From NCBI RefSeq assembly GCF_022690765.1, contig NZ_JALCZA010000004.1, positions 81,759 to 145,758 of the forward strand: DNA of 64,000 bases, in the 5' to 3' direction. Made by a program: the position numbers and the translations under genes. Below, piece after piece: positions 17,363 through 25,597 of the stretch (the stretch's first letter is position 1; each line of letters opens with the position of its first letter). The stretch is from Anaeromyxobacter oryzisoli (GTDB lineage Bacteria; Myxococcota; Myxococcia; Myxococcales; Anaeromyxobacteraceae). A model generated the notes under the pieces. It saw only the letters and a program-made list of their open reading frames with translations, ran no database searches and was not told the DNA's origin.

Positions 17363-19654
17363 ATGGCGTACAGGATCCTGCTCCCGCTCCTCGGCATCCT
17401 CGCAGCCCTCGCGTGGGGTGCCACGTGGTTCGTCAACGGGACGACGCGCTCGTGGTTCGAGCGGGACGTCCAGCTACGCACCCGGCTCGTCGCGGCCGGC
17501 GCGCGCGAGGCGCTCGCGACGTACTTCCGCGCCGGCGATCGCCAGAAGCTCGCGGCGGTGCTCGACGAGATCGCGCGCGACGACCGGATCATGGCGGCGG
17601 CGCTCTGCACGCCTTCGATGAAGCCGCTGGCGCGCACCTCGGCGCTGCCTTCCCGCTACGCGTGCGACGCGCTCGCGAAGCGCGGCGTGGTGGACGCGCC
17701 GAAGGCCGGGCTCGACCTCTTCGAGGAGCCGGACGGCGGGCTCGTTCACGCCGCCGTCGTGCCCATCCTGGACGACGACCGGATCGTGGCGCAGCTCGTG
17801 GTCGTACACGACCTGAGCTTCGTCGCGCGCCGGGAGGCCGCGATGAGACGATTCACGGTCGGGGCGTTCGCGGTCGTCGCCCTGCTCGCGTCGATCGCCA
17901 CGCTGCTCGTGCGGAGGTTCACCTGGCACCGGTGGACCGAGGAGATCCTGCGGGTGCTGACGTTGGGGAGGGGCGTCGTCTGGGGCCCGCGAACCCGGCA
18001 GGAGAAGAGGTTCGGCCCCCTCCTCTCGGATCTCCGGGCCATGATGACCGAGCTCGCGTCGGATCAGGGCGTGAGCGCGGGGGGGAAGTGGACCCCCGAG
18101 CGCCTCCACGGCGTGCTCACCGACTCGCTCGACGGCGACCGGGTCGTCATCCTCGCGAACCGCGAGCCATACGTGCACGACCGCGGCCCGGACGGCGCCG
18201 TCCACGTCCAGCACCCCGCGAGCGGTCTCGTGACGGCGCTCGAGCCGGTGATGCGCGCGTGCTCGGGCGTCTGGGTCGCGCACGGCAGCGGCTCGGCGGA
18301 TCGGGAGGTGGTCGATCGCCGGGACCGCGTCCTCGTGCCCCCCGGAGAGGAGTCCTACGCCATCCGTCGCGTCTGGCTGAGCGAGTCCGAGGAGCGCGGG
18401 TACTACTACGGCTTCTCGAACGAGGGGCTCTGGCCCCTCTGCCACCTCGTCTACACGCGCCCCGTGTTCCGCGTCGAGGACTGGCGGCAGTACCAGAGCG
18501 TGAACCGCCGGTTCGCGGACGCGGTCTGCGAGGAGGTCGAGGGGCCCGATCCCGTCGTCCTCGTGCAGGACTACCACTTCGCGCTCGCGCCCCGGATGAT
18601 CCGCGAGCGGCTGCCGCGCGCGACGATCATCTCGTTCTGGCACATCCCGTGGCCGAACGCCGAGCGGTTCGGCGTCTGCCCATGGCATCGCGAGGTGCTC
18701 GACGGGATGCTCGGGTCGAGCATCCTCGGCTTCCACACCCAGCAGCACTGCAACAACTTCCTCGAAGCGGTGGACCGGTTCCTCGAGGCGCGCATCGATC
18801 GCGAGCGCAATGCCGTCGTGCTCGGCGGGCGCGAGTCGCTCGTGCGGCCGTACCCGATCTCGATCGAGTGGCCGGACCGCCGGGCGGCGACGGCGCCGCC
18901 CGTCCCGCGGTGCCGTCGCGAGGTCTTCGCGGAGCTGGGGCTCGGGCCGGACGCGCTCCTCGGCGTGGGCGTCGATCGGCTCGACTACACCAAGGGCATC
19001 GAGGATCGCCTCCTCGCCGTCGAGCGCCTCCTCGAGCGTTTTCCCCGGTTCCGCGGGAGGTTCACGTTCGCGCAGCTCGCGGCGCCCAGCCGGACGCTCA
19101 TCCCGGAGTACCGCGCGCTGAGCGAGCGGGTGGACGCCCTCGCGAGCCGCATCAACGGGCGCTTCGCCGAGGGCGCGTGGAAGCCCGTCGTGGTGCTGCG
19201 CGCGCATCACGAACCGCCCGCCGTGTTCCGGTACCTCCGCGCGGCGGACCTCTGCTACGTGAGCAGCCTGCACGACGGCATGAACCTGGTCGCCAAGGAG
19301 TTCCTCGCCGCGCGCGACGACGAGCGGGGGGTGCTCGTGCTCAGCCGGTTCACCGGCGCGTCCCGCGAGCTGACCGAGGCGCTGCTCGTGAACCCGTACG
19401 ACCTCGAGGAGGCGAGCGCCGCGCTCGCGACGGCGCTCGCCATGCCTCCTGCCGAGCAGGCGGAGCGCATGCGGGCGATGCGGGCCCACGTCGGCGAGTT
19501 CAACGTCTACCGATGGGCCGGGCGGATGCTCGCGGACGCCGCTCGCCTCAGGAAGCGGGACAGGCTCACCAACCGGCTGTCCATCGCGGGCGCCTCCGAG
19601 GACGATGAAGCGCTCCCCCGCGCCGGATCGCCATCGCCGTGCGCGCGCCGCTAG
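17363..19654 (+). CDS. Membrane-anchored alpha,alpha-trehalose-phosphate synthase (GT20) with periplasmic sensor-like domain
   Basis: 763 aa, about 280 longer than plain OtsA. Residues 1-25 are a transmembrane helix, 27-165 an extracytoplasmic region with Cys residues and a kinase-sensor look, and 168-188 a second helix. From about 255 the GT20 domain begins (VILANREPYVHD), with EGLWPLCH, VQDYHFALAPRMIRE, SFWHIPWPNAERF, the donor-site VDRLDYTKGIEDRL and LHDGMNLVAKEF. It makes trehalose-6-phosphate from a nucleotide-glucose and glucose-6-phosphate, here at the membrane. No otsB is adjacent. Start is the ATG at 17363 or a GTG two codons earlier. Its TAG stop overlaps the opposite-strand stop of the next gene in CTAG. 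Confidence 0.92.
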   Translation: MAYRILLPLLGILAALAWGATWFVNGTTRSWFERDVQLRTRLVAAGAREALATYFRAGDRQKLAAVLDEIARDDRIMAAALCTPSMKPLARTSALPSRYACDALAKRGVVDAPKAGLDLFEEPDGGLVHAAVVPILDDDRIVAQLVVVHDLSFVARREAAMRRFTVGAFAVVALLASIATLLVRRFTWHRWTEEILRVLTLGRGVVWGPRTRQEKRFGPLLSDLRAMMTELASDQGVSAGGKWTPERLHGVLTDSLDGDRVVILANREPYVHDRGPDGAVHVQHPASGLVTALEPVMRACSGVWVAHGSGSADREVVDRRDRVLVPPGEESYAIRRVWLSESEERGYYYGFSNEGLWPLCHLVYTRPVFRVEDWRQYQSVNRRFADAVCEEVEGPDPVVLVQDYHFALAPRMIRERLPRATIISFWHIPWPNAERFGVCPWHREVLDGMLGSSILGFHTQQHCNNFLEAVDRFLEARIDRERNAVVLGGRESLVRPYPISIEWPDRRAATAPPVPRCRREVFAELGLGPDALLGVGVDRLDYTKGIEDRLLAVERLLERFPRFRGRFTFAQLAAPSRTLIPEYRALSERVDALASRINGRFAEGAWKPVVVLRAHHEPPAVFRYLRAADLCYVSSLHDGMNLVAKEFLAARDDERGVLVLSRFTGASRELTEALLVNPYDLEEASAALATALAMPPAEQAERMRAMRAHVGEFNVYRWAGRMLADAARLRKRDRLTNRLSIAGASEDDEALPRAGSPSPCARR

Positions 19655-20814
19655 ACGCGCTGCTCCGCCGACGTCCACGGCGCGATCGGCGGCGGCGGCG
19701 ACGGGTGCTGCGTCGCCTCCAGCTCCTTCAGCTGCAGCCCGCGCGCGAGGTCGAGCTGGCTCAGGACGGCGACGAGGTGCCCCTGCTCCACGACGGGCAC
19801 GACCGCGACGTTCGAGGTCATGAGGGCGCGCACGGCTCGGGCCGCCTCGTCCGCGGCGTCCACGGGCTCGACCCGCCTGACCACGTCCCGGACCTGGAGC
19901 CGGTGCCGCTCCTCCCTCGGCACCTTCTTGACGTCCTCGAGGGTCACGATCCCCGCCACCGCGCCCTCCTCCTCGACCGGGTACGCGACGCGGCGCTCGC
20001 GGATCATCCGCTCCCCCAGCTCGTACACCGACGTGGAGGCCTCCGCGGGCTCCGTCCGCTGGATCGGGAGGTCTCGTACGCGGAGCTTCCCGAGGAGGGC
20101 CTTCACCAGGACGCTCCGGTTCTCCGCCTCGGCGCCCACGTACACGAAGAACGCGATCACCATGAGCAAGATGTTGACCGTCACGAAGCCGACGATCGCG
20201 AACAGCAGCGCGAACACCTTGCCCGCGTCGGCGGAGACCCGCGTCGCCCGCAGCGCGCCCCAGCGCTCCTCGAGGAGCCCACGGAGGACGCGCCCTCCGT
20301 CCATCGGAAACGCCGGGAGCAGGTTGAAGAGGCCGAGGGCCACGTTCAGGTAGAACAGGTGGAAGGCGGTGAAGGTGAGCTCGAACTGCCCCGTCGCCGC
20401 GAGCGCCCGGTGGAGGAGGTAGAAGGCGCCCCCGAGCGCGAGGCTCGTGAGCGGCCCCACGAGCGCCATCACGGCCTCGACGCGGCCAGGCCGCGGCAGC
20501 TCGGAGATCTGCGACACGCCGCCGATCATGATCAGGGTGATGTCGCGGACCCTGCCGCCCTTGCGCAGCGCGTAGAGCGAGTGGGCGAGCTCGTGCACGA
20601 GCACCGACGCGAAGAGCGCGATCGCGACGACCAGCCCCCAGAGCACGGGCGCGCCGCGGAGCCTGTCCGCTGGTACGCCGGCGGCGCGCGCCGCGTCCGT
20701 GAACACCCGTCCGAAGCCGACCGCGAGCAGCGGCAGCACGATCAGGAACGTCACGTGGATCCGGATCGGGATGCCCCTGACGCTTCCGATGCGTAGCGCG
20801 CCTCCCCTGAACAT
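19651..20814 (-). CDS. Site-2-type intramembrane metalloprotease with two CBS domains
   Basis: 387 aa of the M50B (Rip/SpoIVFB-like) family. The zinc site is HELAHS in VLVHELAHSLYALRKGG (about residue 68), and the third ligand is in LFNLLPAFPMDGGRVL. Between them lie GGVSQISELPRPGRVEAVMALVGPLTSLALG and several transmembrane helices. A C-terminal CBS pair (about 245-365) probably senses nucleotides. Such proteases cut membrane-bound anti-sigma factors or signal proteins; none is encoded here. The ATG at 20814 begins with the conserved RIGSVRGIPIRIHVTFL. It is convergent with the trehalose-phosphate synthase gene, the two stop codons overlapping in one CTAG. Confidence 0.92.
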   Translation of the reverse strand: MFRGGALRIGSVRGIPIRIHVTFLIVLPLLAVGFGRVFTDAARAAGVPADRLRGAPVLWGLVVAIALFASVLVHELAHSLYALRKGGRVRDITLIMIGGVSQISELPRPGRVEAVMALVGPLTSLALGGAFYLLHRALAATGQFELTFTAFHLFYLNVALGLFNLLPAFPMDGGRVLRGLLEERWGALRATRVSADAGKVFALLFAIVGFVTVNILLMVIAFFVYVGAEAENRSVLVKALLGKLRVRDLPIQRTEPAEASTSVYELGERMIRERRVAYPVEEEGAVAGIVTLEDVKKVPREERHRLQVRDVVRRVEPVDAADEAARAVRALMTSNVAVVPVVEQGHLVAVLSQLDLARGLQLKELEATQHPSPPPPIAPWTSAEQRV

Positions 20815-20969
20815 GCGCCCTCCGTTCCGGTGCCCACCGCGCGGGCGAGGAGCGGTCGCCTGCGCCGGATGCCGACGGGGGCGACATCGACGGAGCCGCC
20901 GCGAGGGAGGCCGTTCGACCGGCGCCGCCATGGGCCGCGCGATCAACTTGGCACCAGCGGTTGGCGTGC

Positions 20970-21145
20970 GCATGCGATGCGTCCGAGGGCCCGCGAACAC
21001 CGCGGTCCTGGGACAGGGTGAAGACCGACGGCTCGCCTCGGCGAGCGTCGAGGCTCCGTGACGGGGAGCGCCCTTCGCGCCGGTCGCCACCGCCCGGCGC
21101 ACGTGCCGCCCGCCGGTCACGCCCGCACGTGCGCTCGAACGAACC
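20970..21145 (+). repeat. Direct repeat, copy A
   Basis: About 176 bp shared with copy B at 22268-22445. Over roughly 130 bp (20993-21125) I count two mismatches; the ends are more divergent. It contains the inverted repeat GCTCGCC/GGCGAGC. It lies upstream of the site-2 protease gene and downstream of the NHL lipoprotein gene, so the two copies bracket the latter. Not obviously coding. Confidence 0.9.
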
Positions 21146-21176
21146 GCAAGGGGCCGAGCCGGGTCCGGGACCGTGG

Positions 21177-22049
21177 TCAACGCACGAACACCTTGATCAG
21201 CCGTCCGCCGCCGCCGAGATCGGTGACCAGCAGGTTGCCGTCGAGATCGAACGCGAGCCCGTGCGGCGCCTCGAGACCGGTGATCAGCTCCTCGTGCATC
21301 GTTCCGCGGAGGCGGTGCAGGACGCCATCGCCCACGGTGTTGACGTAGACGTCCCCGAGATCGTCGCCGAGCACGTCGTCGGGGAGGTTCAACCCGGTGA
21401 GCAGCGTTTGCGGGGTGCCGTCGGTCCGCACCAGCACGACGTCGCCGCCGTCCTCGTCGGCGACGAGGATGCCGCCGTCCGAGCGCACGAACGCGCCGGT
21501 CGGACGCACGAACGGGGGTTGGCTCGCGCTCGCCACGCGGATGGGCGTGGCCGCGGCGCCGTCGAGGCTGACCCGCAGGAGCGTACCGTTGGGGCTGTCG
21601 GGCACGACGATCGAAGGGTGCGTCGGATCGAACGCCAGGCCGTCCACGCCGAGCTTGCCCGTGGAGTTCGACAGCGCGCGGAACAGCGTGACCGATCCGT
21701 CGCTCGGATCGACCCGCGAGAGCTGGTTCCTGCCCTGCTCGCAGACGACGAGCGCCCCGTCGAGAGCGACGATCCCCTCGGGGTGGCTGAGCGCGCGAGC
21801 GACGAGCGTCGCCTGGCCCGTGGCGGGCGACCACGCCGACAGCGTGCCGCCGGACTCGTCGCTGACGTAGACCGTCCCGCCGGGCGCGACGGCGATGTCG
21901 TCCGGCTTCCCGAGACCGCTGACCAGGACGCGCGCGGAGACGGAAGGATCGACCGTCAAGCCGGGTGTCGGCGAGGGGCGGGGCGCCGCCTGGCCGCAAC
22001 CGGCCCAGGCGAGCGCGAGCAGGGGAAGCGCGATCACCCGCATCTCCAT
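21177..22049 (-). CDS. NHL/SMP-30-type beta-propeller lipoprotein
   Basis: 290 aa. The signal peptide ends in a good lipobox (LAWAGC), so the protein is probably lipid-anchored in the envelope. The rest is six or so repeated blades with a DxxGxLxV-like pattern: GKPDDIAVAPGGTVYVSDESGGTLSAW, HPEGIVALDGALVVCEQGRNQLSRVD, VDGLAFDPTHPSIVVPD, LPDDVLGDDLGDVYVNTVGDG, APHGLAFDLDGNLLVTDLGG. Propellers of this class bind ligands or act as lactonases; no catalytic site can be assigned. The gene is flanked on both sides by the same repeat of about 176 bp, hinting at duplication or insertion as a unit. Confidence 0.82.
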   Translation of the reverse strand: MEMRVIALPLLALAWAGCGQAAPRPSPTPGLTVDPSVSARVLVSGLGKPDDIAVAPGGTVYVSDESGGTLSAWSPATGQATLVARALSHPEGIVALDGALVVCEQGRNQLSRVDPSDGSVTLFRALSNSTGKLGVDGLAFDPTHPSIVVPDSPNGTLLRVSLDGAAATPIRVASASQPPFVRPTGAFVRSDGGILVADEDGGDVVLVRTDGTPQTLLTGLNLPDDVLGDDLGDVYVNTVGDGVLHRLRGTMHEELITGLEAPHGLAFDLDGNLLVTDLGGGGRLIKVFVR

Positions 22050-22234
22050 CGCATTCTATGGGTGAGCCGCGCGGCGCGCCCGGCGGCGAGCCCTCGAGGG
22101 TGCCGATCTCGATGCGGCCGCCACACGCCCGAGGGCCGGCTTCCCTGGGCCCTCGACCGACGACGTCCGCGGGCAGATCAGGACGCGCATCGAGGAGATG
22201 CGGAGCCGCTTCACGGGCTCGAGTCACGCGTTCC

Positions 22235-22274
22235 GAGCGCCTTCGACGGGTCCGGCGCCGCGTGGCCGCATGCG
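22235..22274 (+). repeat. 40-bp direct repeat upstream of the ethylene-receptor-like kinase gene
   Basis: Begins GAGCGCCTTCGAC and matches 24991-25030 at about 35 of 40 positions in the same orientation. Together the two copies bracket the histidine kinase gene at 22514-24991. The distal copy overlaps the 3' end of the endonuclease V-like gene. Confidence 0.7.
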
Positions 22275-22445
22275 GTGCACCCGAGGGCTGCGAACACCGC
22301 GGTCCTGGGACGGGGTGAAGACCGACGGCTCGCCTCGGCGAGCGTCGAGGCTCCGTGACGGGGAGCGCCCTTCGCGCCGGCCGCCACCGCCCGGCGCACG
22401 TGCCGCCCGCCGGTCACGCCCGCGGAGAGCGCGCTCGGACGAACC
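22268..22445 (+). repeat. Direct repeat, copy B
   Basis: Partner of copy A (20970-21145), same orientation. It lies upstream of the NHL lipoprotein gene on one side and ends 68 bp before the kinase ATG on the other, so a promoter function for either gene is possible. The 464-bp intergenic stretch 22050-22513 otherwise shows no gene. Confidence 0.9.
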
Positions 22446-22513
22446 CTCTGGGGCGCAGCCGCTCCCCTCCAGTCGGGTCACCATCGTGGCGGCGCCTCTC
22501 CGCGGAGCCGGCC

Positions 22514-24991
22514 ATGGTCCAGACGCTGCGCGAGCTCTTCTCCACCTCAGAGTTCATGCCTCACGGGCACTGCTACCTGTGGAGGCCGTCGCTCGTGACC
22601 CTGCACGTCACGAGCGACGCCCTCATCGGCACCGCCTACGTCGTCATCTCGCTCCCCCTGTGGCACCGGGTGGGCAGGTTCCGCCTGCCGGTCTCTCCGA
22701 TGATCCTGGCGTTCGGGCTGTTCATCGGCGCCTGCGGCCTCACGCACTACATGGAGATCCTCACGCTGTGGGATCCCCAGTACTGGATCTCCGGGGGCGT
22801 CAAGGCGGTGACGGCGGTCGCGTCCGTCGCGACCGGCGTCTACCTGATCCGCCTGCGTCCCGCCGTCGTCGGCTTGACGCAGACCGCGCAGGTGTCGGAG
22901 GAGCGGCGGCTGGCGCTCGAGGTGAAGAACCGCGAGCTCGAGGCGCTCTACGCCCAGGTGAAGGAGCTCGACGACGCGAAGACCCGCCTCTTCGCGAACG
23001 CGAGCCACGAGCTGCGCACGCCGCTCGCGCTCGTCCTGGGCCCCGTCGAGAAGCTGCTCGGAGAGGAGCTGCCCGCGCAGGCGAAGCGGGATCTGGAGAT
23101 CGTGCGGCGAAACGCGCGGCTCCTGCTCCGCCACGTGGACGAGCTGCTCGAGGTCGCGCGGCTCGAGGAGGGGCGCGTGAAGCTGCAGCTCGGCCGCGTC
23201 GACCTGGCGGCGATGCTCCGCGGCGTGGTCGGTCAGTTCGACGTCCTCGCGCGCGAGCGGCGCATCCAGGTCGAGGTGAACGCGCCCGAGGCCACGCCCG
23301 CGCGCGCGGACGCGGCGAAGGTGGAGCGGGTCCTGGCCAACGTGGTCGGCAACGCGTTCAAGTTCGCGCCCGACGGCGGCCACGTGCGCGTCGCGCTGGC
23401 CGTCGCGGACGGACGCGCGGTGATCCGCGTCGAGGACGACGGCGCGGGGATCGCGCCCGAGCTGCGCGACGCCGTGTTCGAGCGGTTCCGACAGGACCCG
23501 GGGCGCAAGGGCCGCGGCGGGGGCGCGGGGCTCGGGCTCGCGATCGCGAGGGAGTTCGTGGTCCTCCACGGCGGCAGCATCCACGTGCGCGACGGGTCGC
23601 TCGGGGGCGCCCTGCTCGAGACGGAGCTCCCGCTCGAGCCCCCGCCGCTCGTCCTCGTCGGCGCGGAGACGACCACGCCGGCGGCGACGACCGGGGACGG
23701 CAGCGCGGCGGCGGCGCTCGTCGAGGAGCTGCGCGCGCGCGTCACCGGGACGCTCGCGACCTCCGGCCCTGCCGACGCGCCGCCGGTCCTCGTCGTCGAG
23801 GACAACCCGGAGACGCTCCGCTTCGTCGCCGAGGCGCTCGGCGCCGAGTTCCGGATCGACACCGCCTCCGACGGCCGCGAGGCGCTGCAGAAGATAGAGG
23901 TCCTGCGCCCGGACGCCATCGTCACCGATCTGATGATGCCGGAGGTGCCCGGCGACGTGCTGCTCGACGAGGTGCGCAGCCGGCCGGCCGTCGCCGACAC
24001 CCCCACGATCGTCCTGACCGCGCGCGCCGACGAGGCCGTTCGCGTGCGCTTGCTGCAGGAAGGCGCCGCCGACTACGTCGTGAAGCCGTTTCGTCCGGAG
24101 GAGCTGCGGGCGCGCGTCCGGAACCTCGTGTCGATGAAGCGCTCGCGCGACGTGCTCGCGCGCGAGCTGCAGAGACGCAGCGGCGACCTCGAGACGCTCG
24201 CGTCCGAGCTCGCCCGCCGCAAGCGCGAGCTCGAGGTGTCGCTCGAGACCGCCCGCGTCGCGCGCGACCAGGCGGAGCGCGCGAGCGCGGTGAAGAGCCG
24301 TTTCCTGCGGCTCGTCTCGCACGAGCTGCGAACGCCGCTCACCTCGATCCAGCTCGGGATCGGCAGCCTCGCGAACGCGCGAGACGGGCCCCTCACGCCG
24401 AAGCAGGCGGCGACGACCGCGCGCGTCTCGCGGGCCGCGACGCGCCTCGTCGGCCTCCTCGAGTCGCTCCTCGAGTACACACGCGTCGAGACCGGCAGGC
24501 TCGTTCCCCACCCCGAGCCGGTGGACCTCGCGGCGCTCGCGGCGGAGGTCGTGGACGACGTGCTGCCGCAAGCGCAGCAGAAGCTCATCGCGCTCGCGCT
24601 CGAGCCGTCGCCTCCGCTCGCGCCGCTCAGGACCGATCCGCGGCTCCTGCGCCTCGTGCTCGTGAACCTGGTCGTGAACGGGGTGAAGTACACGGCGCAC
24701 GGCTCCGTGCGGGTGGCGCTCGGGCGGGAGCAGGACGCGTACTGGATCGAGGTCCGGGACACCGGCCCGGGCATCCGCGACGAGGACCGGGAGCGCCTGT
24801 TCCAGCCGTTCGAGCAGCTCGCCGCGCCCGGCACGGTCGGCGGGGTCGGGCTCGGCCTCGCGCTCGTGAAGGGGGTGGTGACCTCCCTCGGCGGGAAGCT
24901 CGACCTGCGGAGCACGATCGGGCGCGGCTCGACCTTCCGCGTCGAGCTCCCCACGACGGACGTTCGCGGGGCTCAGCCCGGGGAGGAGTAG
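22514..24991 (+). CDS. Hybrid histidine kinase with an ethylene-receptor-like membrane domain
   Basis: 825 aa. Residues about 25-115 hold three transmembrane helices matching plant ETR1 and cyanobacterial ethylene-binding domains. SD35ALIGTAY42VVI aligns with ETR1 Asp25, Tyr32 and Ile35, and C74GLTH78 with the copper ligands Cys65/His69; ETR1 Pro36 is Ser here. A GAF domain is absent. Then come HisKA 1 (His near 165, NASHELRTPLALV), HATPase, a receiver (Asp near 472, AIVTDLMMPE), and a second HisKA (His near 603, LVSHELRTPLTSI) with its own HATPase. The signal may be ethylene or another small ligand held by copper. The ATG at 22514 has GGAG upstream. The 3' end overlaps the endonuclease V-like gene by 19 bp. 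Confidence 0.88.
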   Translation: MVQTLRELFSTSEFMPHGHCYLWRPSLVTLHVTSDALIGTAYVVISLPLWHRVGRFRLPVSPMILAFGLFIGACGLTHYMEILTLWDPQYWISGGVKAVTAVASVATGVYLIRLRPAVVGLTQTAQVSEERRLALEVKNRELEALYAQVKELDDAKTRLFANASHELRTPLALVLGPVEKLLGEELPAQAKRDLEIVRRNARLLLRHVDELLEVARLEEGRVKLQLGRVDLAAMLRGVVGQFDVLARERRIQVEVNAPEATPARADAAKVERVLANVVGNAFKFAPDGGHVRVALAVADGRAVIRVEDDGAGIAPELRDAVFERFRQDPGRKGRGGGAGLGLAIAREFVVLHGGSIHVRDGSLGGALLETELPLEPPPLVLVGAETTTPAATTGDGSAAAALVEELRARVTGTLATSGPADAPPVLVVEDNPETLRFVAEALGAEFRIDTASDGREALQKIEVLRPDAIVTDLMMPEVPGDVLLDEVRSRPAVADTPTIVLTARADEAVRVRLLQEGAADYVVKPFRPEELRARVRNLVSMKRSRDVLARELQRRSGDLETLASELARRKRELEVSLETARVARDQAERASAVKSRFLRLVSHELRTPLTSIQLGIGSLANARDGPLTPKQAATTARVSRAATRLVGLLESLLEYTRVETGRLVPHPEPVDLAALAAEVVDDVLPQAQQKLIALALEPSPPLAPLRTDPRLLRLVLVNLVVNGVKYTAHGSVRVALGREQDAYWIEVRDTGPGIRDEDRERLFQPFEQLAAPGTVGGVGLGLALVKGVVTSLGGKLDLRSTIGRGSTFRVELPTTDVRGAQPGEE

Positions 24992-25515
24992 AGCGCCTTC
25001 GACCGATCCGGCGCCACGTGGCCGCGCGCGAGCTGGTCGGCGCGCTCGAGGAGCGTGGGCATGCGATGCGCCCCGTGCATGCCTCGGACGAGCGCGGCCG
25101 CCCGGTGGACGTCCATCCCGACCGCGCCGACGAACAGCGGCCGGCGGCTGCCGCCGCGGAGGACGGGCACCGCGCTCCCGCCCGCGAACGCGGACTTCGC
25201 GACGCCGACGACGGCCCACCGCGCGCCGATCGCCTCGTGGAGCCGCGCCCCGAGCCCGGGCTCACCCGCGCGGAGCCAGACGTGGCCGTCCACGATCGCC
25301 GCCTCGACGGGATGGCGCTCCTCCACCTTCGTGACGGCCTCGAGGAGGAACGGCAGCTCCCGCCTGTAGAACGCGCCCGGCTCGTACGGCGCAGGCTCCG
25401 CGTCGGAGCGGGTCACGTACTCGAGGATCGACGCCTCGTCCGACCACGCCGCGAAGCCAACCGCCGCGGTGGTCGCCGCGTGCGCCGCGTAGTGGACGTC
25501 CAGGGCGACGAGCAT
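24973..25515 (-). CDS. Endonuclease V-like protein
   Basis: 180 aa with the RNase H-like fold of EndoV. VALDVHY carries the first metal-binding Asp, YEPGAFYRRELPFLLE the Glu, and AAIVDGHVWLRAGEPGLGARLHEA the second Asp; VVGVAKSAF and MHGAHRMPTLLERADQLARG follow. EndoV cuts DNA or RNA next to deoxyinosine or inosine. The sequence is a divergent subfamily, lacking the DGNG signature of classic Nfi and slightly short, so specificity is unsure. Start is the ATG at 25515 (or a GTG one codon earlier). The last codons overlap the convergent kinase gene and coincide with a 40-bp repeat. Confidence 0.8.
   Translation of the reverse strand: MLVALDVHYAAHAATTAAVGFAAWSDEASILEYVTRSDAEPAPYEPGAFYRRELPFLLEAVTKVEERHPVEAAIVDGHVWLRAGEPGLGARLHEAIGARWAVVGVAKSAFAGGSAVPVLRGGSRRPLFVGAVGMDVHRAAALVRGMHGAHRMPTLLERADQLARGHVAPDRSKALYSSPG
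24991..25030 (+). repeat. 40-bp direct repeat at the 3' end of the endonuclease V-like gene
   Basis: Matches 22235-22274 at about 35 of 40 positions. It starts at the last base of the kinase stop codon and lies within the coding region of the endonuclease V-like gene on the other strand (encoding GHVAPDRSKAL). The upstream copy would encode a near match, GHAAPDPSKAL. Confidence 0.7.
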
Positions 25516-25597
25516 CACCCCGGTGATACCCTGCTCGCCTCACGGCCGCTCTCCGAACCGAAGAGGCGCTCTCACCGACGTCCGCGGGGGGCGCCCC

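Noticed and set aside
20960..22230. Frames crossing both copies of the direct repeat, giving shared peptides such as MTGSALRAGRHRPAHVPPAG
   Set aside because: The shared peptide is a by-product of the DNA repeat. The two copies continue into unrelated sequence, and none of the frames has a family pattern or ribosome-binding site.
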